A stretch of 64,000 nt of DNA from Pasteurellaceae bacterium (GTDB lineage: Bacteria; Pseudomonadota; Gammaproteobacteria; Enterobacterales; Pasteurellaceae), in assembly GCA_900756155.1 (NCBI GenBank), contig CAAEJV010000036.1:124001-188000 (forward strand), read 5' to 3'. The notes below the pieces were generated by a model, which ran no database searches, was not told the DNA's origin, and saw only the letters and a list, made by a program, of their open reading frames with translations. A program made the translations under genes and the position numbers. Of this stretch, positions 27,364-36,710 are shown one piece after another. Position 1 is the stretch's first letter. Each line of letters opens with the position of its first letter.

Positions 27364-28002
27364 ATGATTAAATCAAGCATTCAGAAAGTTTGCCGTTGGT
27401 TACGCTCTCCGAGCAAAATGGCAATTGGTGGGGTTATTTTATTAACTATCATTGGTACTATCGTTGGAACTAACCTGTTTAATGCTGGAATGGCGACAAC
27501 TAATACAGAGCAATTCTGTTCAGACTGTCATACTAATGACGTTGTACCTGAGTACCAAGCGTCAATCCACTTTAGTAACCGTTCAGGTGTGAAAGCAATT
27601 TGTTCAGACTGTCACGTTCCACATGAATTTATTCCAAAAATGGTTCGTAAAATGCAGGCATCGACTGAAGTTTATGCTCACTTTACAGGTAAAGTCGATA
27701 CTAAAGAAAAATTCGAAAAACATCGTTTAGAAATGGCTGAACGCGAATGGGCGCGTATGAAAGCGAATAACTCACAAGAGTGCCGTAACTGCCATAACTT
27801 CAATGACATGGACTTTACTCAACAAAAAACTGTGGCACAACAAATGCATGCACTTGCACAGGAACAAAACAAAACCTGTATCGATTGTCACAAAGGTATT
27901 GCACATAACCTTCCACACATGGAAAAAGTACAACAAAGCTTTATTCCAGCGGATATGTTAAAAGCAAATGAAAAACCTGCAGATAACAAAGATGCAAAAT
28001 AA
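27364..28002 (+). CDS. napC: NapC tetraheme quinol dehydrogenase
   Basis: Membrane-anchored NapC/NirT-family cytochrome that oxidises menaquinol and reduces NapB. The 212-aa protein has one N-terminal membrane helix (about residues 19-41) and four heme motifs: CSDCH, CSDCH, CRNCH and CIDCH. It is the last gene of napFDAGHBC and ends before a strong hairpin. No napE is present. Confidence 0.95.
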   Translation: MIKSSIQKVCRWLRSPSKMAIGGVILLTIIGTIVGTNLFNAGMATTNTEQFCSDCHTNDVVPEYQASIHFSNRSGVKAICSDCHVPHEFIPKMVRKMQASTEVYAHFTGKVDTKEKFEKHRLEMAEREWARMKANNSQECRNCHNFNDMDFTQQKTVAQQMHALAQEQNKTCIDCHKGIAHNLPHMEKVQQSFIPADMLKANEKPADNKDAK

Positions 28003-28018
28003 TCTTATAGCAAAATAA

Positions 28019-28054
28019 TAAATCGGCACTCATTGAGTGCCGATTTTGTTTTTA
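28019..28054. terminator. Terminator between napC and gsp (convergent)
   Basis: AATCGGCACTC (28021-28031) pairs with GAGTGCCGATT (28035-28045), followed by TTGTTTTTA. It ends the nap operon and abuts the gsp stop. Confidence 0.88.
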
Positions 28055-29941
28055 TTTTTTAAGGAAATCTTTATCAGATAATACCCTTAACGGTTGCATA
28101 TCACTATTTCCCATAATGACCAAACTCGGGTCTGAGCGTAAACAGCTACCACCATAATGCCCACCTACAGTAAAAGTACAGACCTGAACATATTGGTCTT
28201 CCACTTTTGGTAAACACCAAAGTTGTTGATAGATACTCTCCTGCTTACCAAAACGACCATCTTTGCTATCAAGCACTGATTTACACTCACCAATTAATTT
28301 CACATTATCACCTCGGCGACCAGCAATTGGTTTTTGTGCGTAACCACTTTTAATCAGCTCAGGTGTCAATTCAAATCCTGCTTCTAGTAGATAACGATGG
28401 TTTGGGAATAATGACCACAATACTGGTAAGATCGCTTTATTACTTGGAATTGCCGTCCACAGTGGCTCATAAACTAGAACTTCTGGACGAAGTAACACAT
28501 CAATCAACCGCACTTTATCTTCCGGATAGCCTGTACGAATTGGTGGTGCCACTTCCATGCCTGTTGCATCTTCACGAAGTTGCTCCAACATAGTTTCCCA
28601 GGCCCACGTTTTCCATACTGTTTTTACTTGGTTATCTTCATCATCAATCAAACGACCTCGACTATCCCAATGTAACCCCTCGGTCCCATGAATAATTTTG
28701 GCTTTAAATCCTGCTTGAACCAGTGCATTGCGCATAAATAATGCGTGATAATCTTCCTCATCATCGTGATCTTGCATAATATGAACAAGTGGCGTGGCTT
28801 CACTATGTTTCCAACAATCCGCTAATGCATTACGTAAGCCATCGGCAGGATTATCGCCTATATTCAATCCACCCTGAATTGCCCATCGATTCATAAACTC
28901 ACCAGCTTCAGCGTGACAAGAAGCTGAATCTGCATTGTATTCATATACTTTCAATCCACGACTATCCATGCAGAAATCTAAACGCCCCGTAATAGTTTGA
29001 TAACGGCGATTTTGCCAAGATAACCGTAAGCGAGGCCAAAGCAATTTAGGAATATTAAAATATTGTAATAACTTATCGTCTTTTAAGACTTTATCTGTGG
29101 CATGCAAATACATTAAATGCAATTCATTGGTTGCACGAATTAACTCATGTTGTGCTGTTTCAGATATCGTAAAATAGCGATATTGATCCGAATGGCTGAC
29201 TTTATGCCCACCCATTGCTTTCACATATGCCGCTTCAAATTCGTTTTGCTCATTCAGCCATTTATGCTCAAACTGACCATTGTTTTCTATATGTTCAGCA
29301 TGAATCTCAAGTTTCTCTTTTTCTGGTGTTGGCCGCGGCAGACTGTATTCGGTATCTTCTGTTTGGATCATCCAACCTAAAATTTCTGTATCATCAAAGG
29401 TATCATGCAGAAAATAACCACTTTCGGAAACCGTCATCGGTAATTCGCGAGTCCATTGCTGCCCACTTGGTAAGCGAGAGTGAATCACGTTTTGCTCGGC
29501 AATGCGAATTTTATCTTCTAATACCTCGGTAATGATCGCCACATGCCCCGTATGCTTAAATTCACCGCCCTCCTGCCAAATTAACAATGCACCTGCTTCA
29601 GGCTTACGTTTACAACCATTTGCAAAGGCTTGTAAAGGTAATAAGGCATCATTCACCACTTGACGTAAAAATCGTAAAGAAAAGATCTCGTAAGCCATTC
29701 CTACATCAGTAAATACCATGCCATGGTTGAGATAGAGATAGCGACGTGCAAACTCCACACACTGCCATTTATATCCCATATACTCTCGCCCTAAATAACT
29801 GCGAAAGGCGGCATCATCGGGATACTCTTTCTCATCTGCTGTATGATAATCGGATGAATAAATTGCAATGCCACCCGGCGCATAGCCTAATAAGCTCCCG
29901 AAAGGATCGTGTGTACTGATGTTTGCTGAACGTTCAGGCAT
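28052..29941 (-). CDS. gsp: Bifunctional glutathionylspermidine synthetase/amidase
   Basis: Makes and breaks glutathionylspermidine, a glutathione-polyamine conjugate. The 629-aa protein has both E. coli Gsp domains. The N-terminal CHAP amidase has its catalytic Cys in YKWQCVEFARRYLYL (Cys61) and the His in FKHTGHVAIITEV. The C-terminal ATP-grasp synthetase starts near residue 215, with MYLHATDKVLKDDKLL, KVYEYNADSASCHAEAG and a C-terminal CTFTVGGHYGGSCLRSD. Much of the sequence matches E. coli Gsp as I remember it, so the call is strong. It is monocistronic and converges on napC. The distribution of this enzyme in bacteria is patchy. Confidence 0.95.
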   Translation of the reverse strand: MPERSANISTHDPFGSLLGYAPGGIAIYSSDYHTADEKEYPDDAAFRSYLGREYMGYKWQCVEFARRYLYLNHGMVFTDVGMAYEIFSLRFLRQVVNDALLPLQAFANGCKRKPEAGALLIWQEGGEFKHTGHVAIITEVLEDKIRIAEQNVIHSRLPSGQQWTRELPMTVSESGYFLHDTFDDTEILGWMIQTEDTEYSLPRPTPEKEKLEIHAEHIENNGQFEHKWLNEQNEFEAAYVKAMGGHKVSHSDQYRYFTISETAQHELIRATNELHLMYLHATDKVLKDDKLLQYFNIPKLLWPRLRLSWQNRRYQTITGRLDFCMDSRGLKVYEYNADSASCHAEAGEFMNRWAIQGGLNIGDNPADGLRNALADCWKHSEATPLVHIMQDHDDEEDYHALFMRNALVQAGFKAKIIHGTEGLHWDSRGRLIDDEDNQVKTVWKTWAWETMLEQLREDATGMEVAPPIRTGYPEDKVRLIDVLLRPEVLVYEPLWTAIPSNKAILPVLWSLFPNHRYLLEAGFELTPELIKSGYAQKPIAGRRGDNVKLIGECKSVLDSKDGRFGKQESIYQQLWCLPKVEDQYVQVCTFTVGGHYGGSCLRSDPSLVIMGNSDMQPLRVLSDKDFLKK

Positions 29942-30047
29942 AAAAACTCCCTATTAAATAACAACTAGAAGTAGTATAGATCTTTTGTCTGATTCCCCCC
30001 AAAGGCTTTTACAAGAAATATCAAAATTTGAAGCTCACACAATTTTG

Positions 30048-30080
30048 AAAAAGAAAAAGGGCTGATAGATGTCAGCCCCC
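30048..30080 (-). terminator. Terminator after the SpoU-type methyltransferase gene
   Basis: On the minus strand GGGGGCTGACATCTATCAGCCC is followed by TTTTTCTTTTTC. A second small dyad (AAATAACC/GGTTATTT, 30094-30117) overlaps the stop codon. Confidence 0.75.
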
Positions 30081-30111
30081 AAAACAAACCTCAAAATAAC
30101 CGCACTTAAGG

Positions 30112-31185
30112 TTATTTCACATACCAATGTGCTAATAAAATCCCTGTGTTTACTGCAATATTTAATCCGGTTTTTAATGGATTGCTTAAAGAAAGACGCA
30201 CATTTACATCTTGTTTCTCACGAATATCATCCGTACTACCTTCGCTCAATACCAATGCGACTTTCTCTGCAAATTTGAGTTGTTCCAACGCAACGCCTTG
30301 TTTATTGGTTGATACATGAATAATCTGATAGCCAGCTTTGCGTAAGGCCTCTAAAGCGATTTCAGTACTTTCTGTTTCTAAAATACGAATATGCTCCATT
30401 CCGCCTTCAGCCACACGCATAGCAGCGGGCGCATAAAGCTGTTCAACTTGATTTGTCACCACATTTTTAATGCCGTAGAAGGCGCAAGTACGCACAACGC
30501 CACCTAGGTTTTGCGCATTATTGACTTGATCAAGCACGACTAAGCAGTCTTCTTGACGCGGCACATCTAAATAACCTTGCAAAGAAAAAGTTCGTTGTTT
30601 TTTCACTAACATACAAATGCCGCCATGATGCTCGGTACCACTCACTAAGCTCAACTCATCGTTATCTACCACGTGATACACTTTTTTATTTGCGGCTAAA
30701 TAACTGAAAATCTCGCCAATTCGATGTGCCATTTGCACCGTTGCCCATACGCGAACAATGCTCTCCGGACGCTCAGCAAACAATTCTAAACACGCATTTT
30801 CACCATACACTTTCATTTCTTCAGCGCGGTTCTTTTTAATTTTCTCAGGTGCTCGTGGTGATAATGCGCCCGTTTTCTTTTCTTTCGGTTTATAACTCAC
30901 GCCCGTACTTTTCACCATTACTTTTACCGAGCCACTTTCACCATTGGCTTTATTTAATGAAAGCTCTGCAATTTTCGGTTCTCTCACTTCTTGCTGTTGG
31001 AAACCACGAGAAGGTTTACGATCATCCCGTTTTTTATCAAAGTGCGGTCGATTTCCCTCACGTTTTTCATTATTACGACGCTCATCAAAGCGACGTTCTT
31101 TGTCATTAAATGCACGTTTTGGGCTACGCTCTTGAAAAGATTTGGTGGAATTTGTTTGGAATGATGGTTTGCGTGAATTGCTCAT
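30112..31185 (-). CDS. yfiF: SpoU/TrmH-family RNA 2'-O-methyltransferase, YfiF type
   Basis: The 357-aa protein has a long, very basic and low-complexity N-terminal tail (about residues 1-75, rich in Arg, Lys, Asn and Phe), then a SpoU substrate-binding domain (VYGENACLELFAERPESIVR) and a SPOUT catalytic knot with LVVLDQVNNAQNLGGVVRTCAFYG, LVLSEGSTDD and LSNPLKTGLNIAVNTGILL. This is the layout of E. coli YfiF, whose RNA target is not established. The tail looks like an RNA-binding extension. Gene family secure, target unknown. Confidence 0.87.
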   Translation of the reverse strand: MSNSRKPSFQTNSTKSFQERSPKRAFNDKERRFDERRNNEKREGNRPHFDKKRDDRKPSRGFQQQEVREPKIAELSLNKANGESGSVKVMVKSTGVSYKPKEKKTGALSPRAPEKIKKNRAEEMKVYGENACLELFAERPESIVRVWATVQMAHRIGEIFSYLAANKKVYHVVDNDELSLVSGTEHHGGICMLVKKQRTFSLQGYLDVPRQEDCLVVLDQVNNAQNLGGVVRTCAFYGIKNVVTNQVEQLYAPAAMRVAEGGMEHIRILETESTEIALEALRKAGYQIIHVSTNKQGVALEQLKFAEKVALVLSEGSTDDIREKQDVNVRLSLSNPLKTGLNIAVNTGILLAHWYVK

Positions 31186-31334
31186 AATTTGCTTCTCGAA
31201 GGAAAAATTGGATAATAATTCGCCAAAAAATGCGAAAATTTGTGAGCATTATAACGAAAAAAAACCTTTTTTCTATCAATCCTCAAAGGAAATATTGTAA
31301 ACTAAAGCATTAATTTTTAGTGTAGAGATAGATT

Positions 31335-32702
31335 ATGTTGATCAATAAAGCTAAACGCGCAGAACAAAATTTAAAAAATTTACCTTTTCTTCCTTTACAG
31401 GCAGAACAGGTTGAGTTTCTGTTTAGTCCGCTTGAATTCAAAGCACAAATTATAGAATTAATTCGCCAAGCTAAAAAACGCATTTACGTGACCGCACTTT
31501 ACTGGCAAAAAGATGAAGCGGGACAAGAAATTCTCAATGAGATTTATCGCGTAAAACAAGATCATCCTGAATTAGATGTGAAAATTTTAGTAGATTGGCA
31601 TCGCGGACAACGCAATTTACTCGGTGCAGAAAAATCTGCTACTAACGCTGATTGGTATTGTGAACAACGCCAAACCTATCAACTTCCCGATGAACCCAAT
31701 ATGTTCTTCGGTGTGCCCATTAATACCCGCGAAGTCTTCGGTGTATTACATATTAAAGGCTTTATCTTTGATGATACCGTCCTTTATAGCGGCGCAAGTA
31801 TCAATAACGTGTATTTACAACAACAAGATAAATACCGCTACGACCGCTATCAAAAAATCCATAATGCTGCACTTGCCGACTCGATGGTTAATTTCATCAA
31901 TGATTATTTATTGGATTTCAGTGCGGTACATCCATTAGATGTGGCTAATCGCCCTCGCACCAAAGAAATTCGTAGTGCAATAAAAGCTTATCGTAAAAAC
32001 TTATCTGCCCATGCGGAATATCAGTTGGAAAGTGCGGTTGGTTTTTCAGATGTTTTAACCATTTCACCACTTTTTGGTTTAGGTGCATCGGGCAATGAAT
32101 TAAATCAAGTTATCGAAGATTTATTCTTACAAGTGCAGGAAAAACTGGTGATTTGTACGCCTTATTTCAACTTCCCTCGCACGCTAAGAAGTAAACTTGC
32201 TCGCTTATTAGAACAAGGAAAACGTGTCGAAATTATCGTGGGTGATAAAGTCGCGAACGATTTCTATATTCCACCAGCGCAGCCATTTAAAATGGCAGGC
32301 GCATTGCCTTATTTATATGAAAGCAATCTTCGTCGTTTCTGCGAGAAATTTGATGCTTACATTAAAAATGGCCATTTAACGGTGCGCTTATGGAAAGATG
32401 GCGATAACACCTATCACCTCAAAGGTATTTGGGTAGACAATCAGTATATTCTTTTAACAGGGAACAACCTGAATCCTCGTGCATGGCGTTTAGATGCGGA
32501 AAATGGATTATTAATCCACGATCCAAAACAAGAACTTCTGTCACAAGCGGAAAAAGAATTATCGCACATCCGCCAACATACCAAAGTATTGCAAGATTAT
32601 TCTGAATTAGAAGAATTGACGCAATATCCTGAACCAGTGCAAAAACTGTTGAAGAAGTTTGCTCGGATTCAAGCAGACAAATTAGTCAAAATGATTTTAT
32701 AA
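31335..32702 (+). CDS. pssA: CDP-diacylglycerol-serine O-phosphatidyltransferase
   Basis: Phosphatidylserine synthase of the phospholipase D superfamily; joins CDP-diacylglycerol and serine. The 455-aa protein has two HKD-type motifs, HIKGFIFDDTVLYSGASINN and HLKGIWVDNQYILLTGNNLN, in the two halves. Length and layout match the E. coli enzyme (about 451 aa). The next gene, psd, carries out the following step, so the two together make phosphatidylethanolamine. A strong hairpin separates them. Confidence 0.96.
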   Translation: MLINKAKRAEQNLKNLPFLPLQAEQVEFLFSPLEFKAQIIELIRQAKKRIYVTALYWQKDEAGQEILNEIYRVKQDHPELDVKILVDWHRGQRNLLGAEKSATNADWYCEQRQTYQLPDEPNMFFGVPINTREVFGVLHIKGFIFDDTVLYSGASINNVYLQQQDKYRYDRYQKIHNAALADSMVNFINDYLLDFSAVHPLDVANRPRTKEIRSAIKAYRKNLSAHAEYQLESAVGFSDVLTISPLFGLGASGNELNQVIEDLFLQVQEKLVICTPYFNFPRTLRSKLARLLEQGKRVEIIVGDKVANDFYIPPAQPFKMAGALPYLYESNLRRFCEKFDAYIKNGHLTVRLWKDGDNTYHLKGIWVDNQYILLTGNNLNPRAWRLDAENGLLIHDPKQELLSQAEKELSHIRQHTKVLQDYSELEELTQYPEPVQKLLKKFARIQADKLVKMIL

Positions 32703-32709
32703 ACATAAA

Positions 32710-32742
32710 AAGAAGCCGACAAATGTCGGCTTCTTGCTTTCA
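32710..32742 (+). terminator. Terminator after pssA
   Basis: AAGAAGCCGACA (32710-32721) pairs with TGTCGGCTTCTT (32724-32735), followed by GCTTTC. Confidence 0.75.
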
Positions 32743-32827
32743 TCTTACGCAAAAACATCGACTAACATTGCACAAGTGAAATAAGTTGTTATAATCGCCC
32801 AACTTTTTAATCTTATTGGAGAAATCA

Positions 32828-33697
32828 ATGAACCCAATTTCTTATTGGCAACGCCTAAAAGTTGCATTTCAATATGTGATGCCACAAATCTATATGACAC
32901 AAGCAGCAGGTTGGTTAGCTAAACAAAAATGGGGCGCAGTGACACATTTTGTGATTAAAGCGTTTGCAAAAAAATACAACATTGATATGAGCATTGCTGA
33001 AAAAGAAAAATTCAGTGATTACGCTAGTTTTAATGAATTCTTTATCCGTCCATTAAAAGAAAATGCACGACCAATTAACCAAAATCCAACCGCACTTTGT
33101 TGCCCTGCGGATGGCCGTGTAAGTGAATGTGGACACATTGACGATGATCGCCTATTACAAGCGAAAGGTCACTTTTTCAGCTTAAATGATTTATTAGCGG
33201 AAGATAAAGATTTAACCGAGACCTTTAAAAATGGGGAATTCATCACCACTTATTTATCACCACGTGATTATCACCGTGTACATATGCCATGTGATGGTAC
33301 TCTTCGCAAAATGATTTACGTACCGGGTGATTTATTCTCCGTCAATCCGTTTTTAGCGAAACATGTGCCAAACCTCTTTGCACGTAATGAACGTGTGATT
33401 TGTGTCTTTGATACTGAATTCGGTACCATGGTACAAATCTTAGTGGGCGCAACAATCACTGCGAGTATCGGCACTGTTTGGGCTGGCGTTATTAATCCGC
33501 CACGTCATAACGAAGTGAAAGTATGGACTTATGAAGGTGAAAGTGCGGTTAAATTAAGCAAAGGTCAAGAAATGGGTTGGTTCCAACTTGGTTCTACCGT
33601 GATTAATTTATTCCAAGCCGGTCAAGTGAAAATTGCCGATCACTTAAGTGTTGATGAACCTGTTCGCATGGGTGAAATCTTGGCATTGAAAAAATAG
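32828..33697 (+). CDS. psd: Phosphatidylserine decarboxylase proenzyme
   Basis: Makes phosphatidylethanolamine by decarboxylating phosphatidylserine, using a pyruvoyl group formed by self-cleavage. The start is ATG 32828 (MNPISYWQRL) after TTGGAGAAATCA; an upstream TTG at 32816 is rejected. The 289-aa protein has the cleavage motif LGST near residue 256 (GWFQLGSTVINLF), which yields the alpha and beta chains, and the conserved LSPRDYHRVHMPCDG. It lies between pssA and fklB. Confidence 0.96.
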   Translation: MNPISYWQRLKVAFQYVMPQIYMTQAAGWLAKQKWGAVTHFVIKAFAKKYNIDMSIAEKEKFSDYASFNEFFIRPLKENARPINQNPTALCCPADGRVSECGHIDDDRLLQAKGHFFSLNDLLAEDKDLTETFKNGEFITTYLSPRDYHRVHMPCDGTLRKMIYVPGDLFSVNPFLAKHVPNLFARNERVICVFDTEFGTMVQILVGATITASIGTVWAGVINPPRHNEVKVWTYEGESAVKLSKGQEMGWFQLGSTVINLFQAGQVKIADHLSVDEPVRMGEILALKK

Positions 33698-33719
33698 TTT
33701 TACAACAAAGGAAAAAACA

Positions 33720-34352
33720 ATGACAGCTCAAATTTTTGAACAAGTAAAATTAGAAAGTATTTCTGAAAAAGGCAGCTACGGTATCGGTTTACAAATCGGT
33801 CAACAATTAGCAGATAGCCAAATGGATATTTCTGTTGAAGCGGTAGCAAAAGGCATTTTCGATGCGTTAAACCGTAATCAACCTGCACTAGAAATTAATG
33901 ATTTAATGCATTCCGTTCAAGCGCTTCAACAACAAGCGGCTGAAGCACAACAAGCGCAATTTAAAGCGATTGAAGAAGAAGGTAAAAAATTCTTAGAAGA
34001 AAACGCGAAAAAAGCAGGCGTAAACGTCACTGACAGCGGTTTACAATACGAAATTTTAAGCGAAGGTAACGGAAACAAACCATCTGCAACTGACAAAGTA
34101 CGTGTTCACTACACAGGTACATTACCAGATGGTACCGTATTCGACAGTTCTGTTGCACGTGGTACACCAGCTGAATTCCCAGTAAATGGCGTAATTCGTG
34201 GTTGGGTTGAAGCATTACAAATGATGCCTGTTGGTTCTAAATGGAAACTCACTATTCCACATGAACTGGCTTACGGTGAACGCGGTGCGGGTGCATCTAT
34301 TCCTCCATTCTCAACCTTAGTGTTTGAAGTCGAATTACTCGATATTCTTTAA
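33720..34352 (+). CDS. fklB: FKBP-type peptidyl-prolyl cis-trans isomerase, FklB type
   Basis: The 210-aa protein has a helical N-terminal dimerisation domain (SEKGSYGIGLQIGQQLADSQ) and a C-terminal FKBP domain: VRVHYTGTLPDGTVFDSS, VIRGWVEALQMMPVGSKW and LAYGERGAGASIPPFSTLVFEVELLDI. No signal peptide is seen, which favours cytoplasmic FklB over periplasmic FkpA. It follows psd by 22 bp and ends at an uptake-sequence hairpin. Confidence 0.92.
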   Translation: MTAQIFEQVKLESISEKGSYGIGLQIGQQLADSQMDISVEAVAKGIFDALNRNQPALEINDLMHSVQALQQQAAEAQQAQFKAIEEEGKKFLEENAKKAGVNVTDSGLQYEILSEGNGNKPSATDKVRVHYTGTLPDGTVFDSSVARGTPAEFPVNGVIRGWVEALQMMPVGSKWKLTIPHELAYGERGAGASIPPFSTLVFEVELLDIL

Positions 34353-34356
34353 AAAG

Positions 34357-34388
34357 AAAAAGTGCGGTTAAATTAACCGCACTTTTTT
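34357..34388. terminator. Bidirectional terminator made from an inverted uptake-sequence pair
   Basis: AAAAAGTGCGGTTAA and TTAACCGCACTTTTT (34357-34387) face each other with one base between them. It serves fklB and, in the other direction, the lipoprotein gene that ends at 34387. Confidence 0.85.
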
Positions 34389-34767
34389 ATTCTTCTTCGT
34401 CTTCGCTATAACGATCATCATCGTCATAATCATAGGTTAAGAGAGCATCCTCATCATAACCCTCTATATCAATCTGAACGCCATTTGAACCTGCATCAAA
34501 ACCATTAAACCATGCTGTTCTTAGCTCTTCAGGTACACGTCGGCCACAATAATTAATTCGTTTATTCAATTGAGATTGGCTTTGCGCTTGGAAATCTTTC
34601 CCTACTCGATAACCATCTAAATACCAGTCATCTTTATCGTGACAAGCCGTCGTATTTAAACGTTTTACGTGTTTGCTCACTGAAATTGGGCTACGATGTT
34701 TTACATAATAGCCCTGCGTACAAGCACTTAATAGCCCAACAGCTAAAACGGTCGCTATTAATCTCAT
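34387..34767 (-). CDS. Small lipoprotein, DUF2799-like, with acidic tail
   Basis: The 126-aa protein has a lipoprotein signal peptide (VLAVGLLSACTQG, lipid Cys at residue 16). The mature part shows the spaced pattern C..DDWYLDGYRVGK...R..YC...W..GFDAG, which resembles the DUF2799 group of envelope lipoproteins of unknown role. The last 25 residues are dominated by Asp, Glu and Tyr. It has its own RBS (AAGGAGAC). Function not known. Confidence 0.75.
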   Translation of the reverse strand: MRLIATVLAVGLLSACTQGYYVKHRSPISVSKHVKRLNTTACHDKDDWYLDGYRVGKDFQAQSQSQLNKRINYCGRRVPEELRTAWFNGFDAGSNGVQIDIEGYDEDALLTYDYDDDDRYSEDEEE

Positions 34768-34879
34768 GTTGTCTCCTTTTACTACTTAATATCGGGCTAT
34801 TGCCCTTTTTATGGTTTTATAGACCAACAAAATAAAAGGAAGGTTCAGAAAATATAAGAGATCCGATTTCTATTTTAAG

Positions 34880-35989
34880 CTATAGCACAATCATGTCATC
34901 ACGATGTAACACAACTGCACCGTACTCATAGCCAAGAATTTGTTCAATTTCTTGGGATTTTTTCCCTTTGATTAATTCCAACGCATCGCTGTTATAACGC
35001 GGCATACCGAGTGCAATCACTTTACCAGAGATATTCTTAATTTTGACGACTTCACCACGTGAGAAACGCCCTTCCACAGCCGTAATCCCTGCAGGCAACA
35101 ACGATTTATTCTGTACTAACATGGCATTTTCAGCACCCTCATCAATCGTCAGCATACCCACTGATGGAGCTGCAAATAACCACTGTTTACGGCTTTCTAG
35201 ACGATCTGAGTGATGAGCAATAAATTTCGTGCCAATTGGCTTATCGTAGGCTAAATCCACTATCACATTAGCTCGACTACCTGGTGCAATTATCGTTTCA
35301 ATACCTGAACGCGTTGCCACATCTGCTGCAATAATTTTTGTACTCATCCCGCCAGTACCAAGATTTGTACCGCTACCGCCTGCAATAGAACGAATATGAT
35401 CGGTAATTTGCTCAACCACAGGAATTAATTTCGCATCTGGATTTTTACGCGGATCGTTTTCATATAGGCCTTGTTGATCCGTTAATAAGTAAAGTTGTTC
35501 CGCTTGCACTAAAATCGCGACTAGCGCTGATAAGTTATCGTTATCCCCTACTTTAATCTCAGCCGTTGCCACCGCATCATTCTCATTAATCACTGGAATA
35601 ATGTGATTGTCCAACAGCGCATGTAATGTATCGCGTGCATTTAAAAAACGTTCACGGTCTTCAATATCGGCACGAGTTAATAAAATTTGCCCAATATGAA
35701 TATCATAAATCGCAAATAATTTTTCCCAGGCTTGAATAAGCTGACTCTGCCCTACAGCAGCTAAAAGCTGTTTTGACGCAATGGTTGGAGGAAGTTGAGG
35801 ATGATTTAAATAATGTCGTCCAGCGGCAATCGCACCTGATGTCACAATCACTACACGAAAACCGGCTTGATGAAGTTGGGCAATCTGGCGAACAATATCG
35901 ACCATGTGGGGTGCATTCAATTTTGGGGAACCATGTGTTAATGTGCTAGTACCAAATTTTATGACGATTGTTTTCTGATTTGCCGACAT
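34880..35989 (-). CDS. proB: Glutamate 5-kinase
   Basis: First step of proline synthesis, ATP-dependent phosphorylation of glutamate; usually feedback-inhibited by proline. The 369-aa protein has the amino-acid-kinase domain (VIKFGTSTLTHG, VIVTSGAIAAGRHYL, VINENDAVATAEIKVGDND, GTGGMSTKIIAADVA) and a C-terminal PUA domain (about residues 275-369). proA is not in this window. It diverges from folA. Confidence 0.96.
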   Translation of the reverse strand: MSANQKTIVIKFGTSTLTHGSPKLNAPHMVDIVRQIAQLHQAGFRVVIVTSGAIAAGRHYLNHPQLPPTIASKQLLAAVGQSQLIQAWEKLFAIYDIHIGQILLTRADIEDRERFLNARDTLHALLDNHIIPVINENDAVATAEIKVGDNDNLSALVAILVQAEQLYLLTDQQGLYENDPRKNPDAKLIPVVEQITDHIRSIAGGSGTNLGTGGMSTKIIAADVATRSGIETIIAPGSRANVIVDLAYDKPIGTKFIAHHSDRLESRKQWLFAAPSVGMLTIDEGAENAMLVQNKSLLPAGITAVEGRFSRGEVVKIKNISGKVIALGMPRYNSDALELIKGKKSQEIEQILGYEYGAVVLHRDDMIVL

Positions 35990-36130
35990 AGTTTATCCTC
36001 AGTGAAAAAATAGAAAAGTGCGGTTAAATTAGCACTAAAATTAATAAAAATCACGAAAAATCCAACCTCATATATAGATTTTGTGAATAGCTATGATATA
36101 GTGAAAAAAAAGAAAAATAGGATAGAAAAT

Positions 36131-36631
36131 ATGACATTAAGCTTGATCGTTGCAACAACAAAAAATAACGTCATCGGAAAAGATAATCAAATGCCTTGGC
36201 ACTTACCTGCTGATTTAGCCTGGTTTCGTAAAAACACTACAGGCAAACCGGTAATTATGGGTCGTAAAACCTTTGAAAGCATTGGGCGCCCACTACCCAA
36301 ACGTACCAATATTGTCCTTTCACGCACGCCTTACGAACATGAAGGTGTCATCTGGAAAGAGAATTTTGAAAGTGCGGTCGATTTTGTCAAAGAATTTGAT
36401 GAAATTATGTTGATTGGCGGCGGCGAGTTATTTAAACAATATTTACCTAAAGCAGATAAACTATATCTCACACAAATTCAAGCAGACATTGACGGCGATA
36501 CCTTCTTCCCTGAAATTAATTGGTCTGAATGGAACATCGAGTTTGAAGAATATCGCCAAGCAGATGCGGATAATCCCTATGATTGTCGTTCTTTAATTTT
36601 GCAGCGTAAGAAAAATACACTAAAAGCCTAA
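36131..36631 (+). CDS. folA: Dihydrofolate reductase
   Basis: Reduces dihydrofolate to tetrahydrofolate; target of trimethoprim. The start is ATG 36131 (MTLSLIVATTKNNVIGKDNQ), preceded by AGGATAGAAAAT; the frame is open 16 codons upstream, but those residues (VKKKKNRIEN) are not DHFR-like. At 166 aa the protein shows MPWHLPADLAWFRKNT with the catalytic acid, VIMGRKTFESIGRPLP and EIMLIGGGELFKQYL. It diverges from proB and converges on pfkA. Confidence 0.96.
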   Translation: MTLSLIVATTKNNVIGKDNQMPWHLPADLAWFRKNTTGKPVIMGRKTFESIGRPLPKRTNIVLSRTPYEHEGVIWKENFESAVDFVKEFDEIMLIGGGELFKQYLPKADKLYLTQIQADIDGDTFFPEINWSEWNIEFEEYRQADADNPYDCRSLILQRKKNTLKA

Positions 36632-36645
36632 TCTAGAGCATATAA

Positions 36646-36686
36646 AAATCGGGCTAAAACAATGATTGTTTTAGCCCGATTTCTTT
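36646..36686. terminator. Bidirectional terminator between folA and pfkA
   Basis: AAATCGGGCTAAAACAAT (36646-36663) is fully paired with ATTGTTTTAGCCCGATTT (36665-36682); CTTTTG follows. It is one of the longest perfect dyads in the window. Confidence 0.88.
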
Positions 36687-36710
36687 TGTTTTAAATAAAC
36701 CTTTAGAAGA

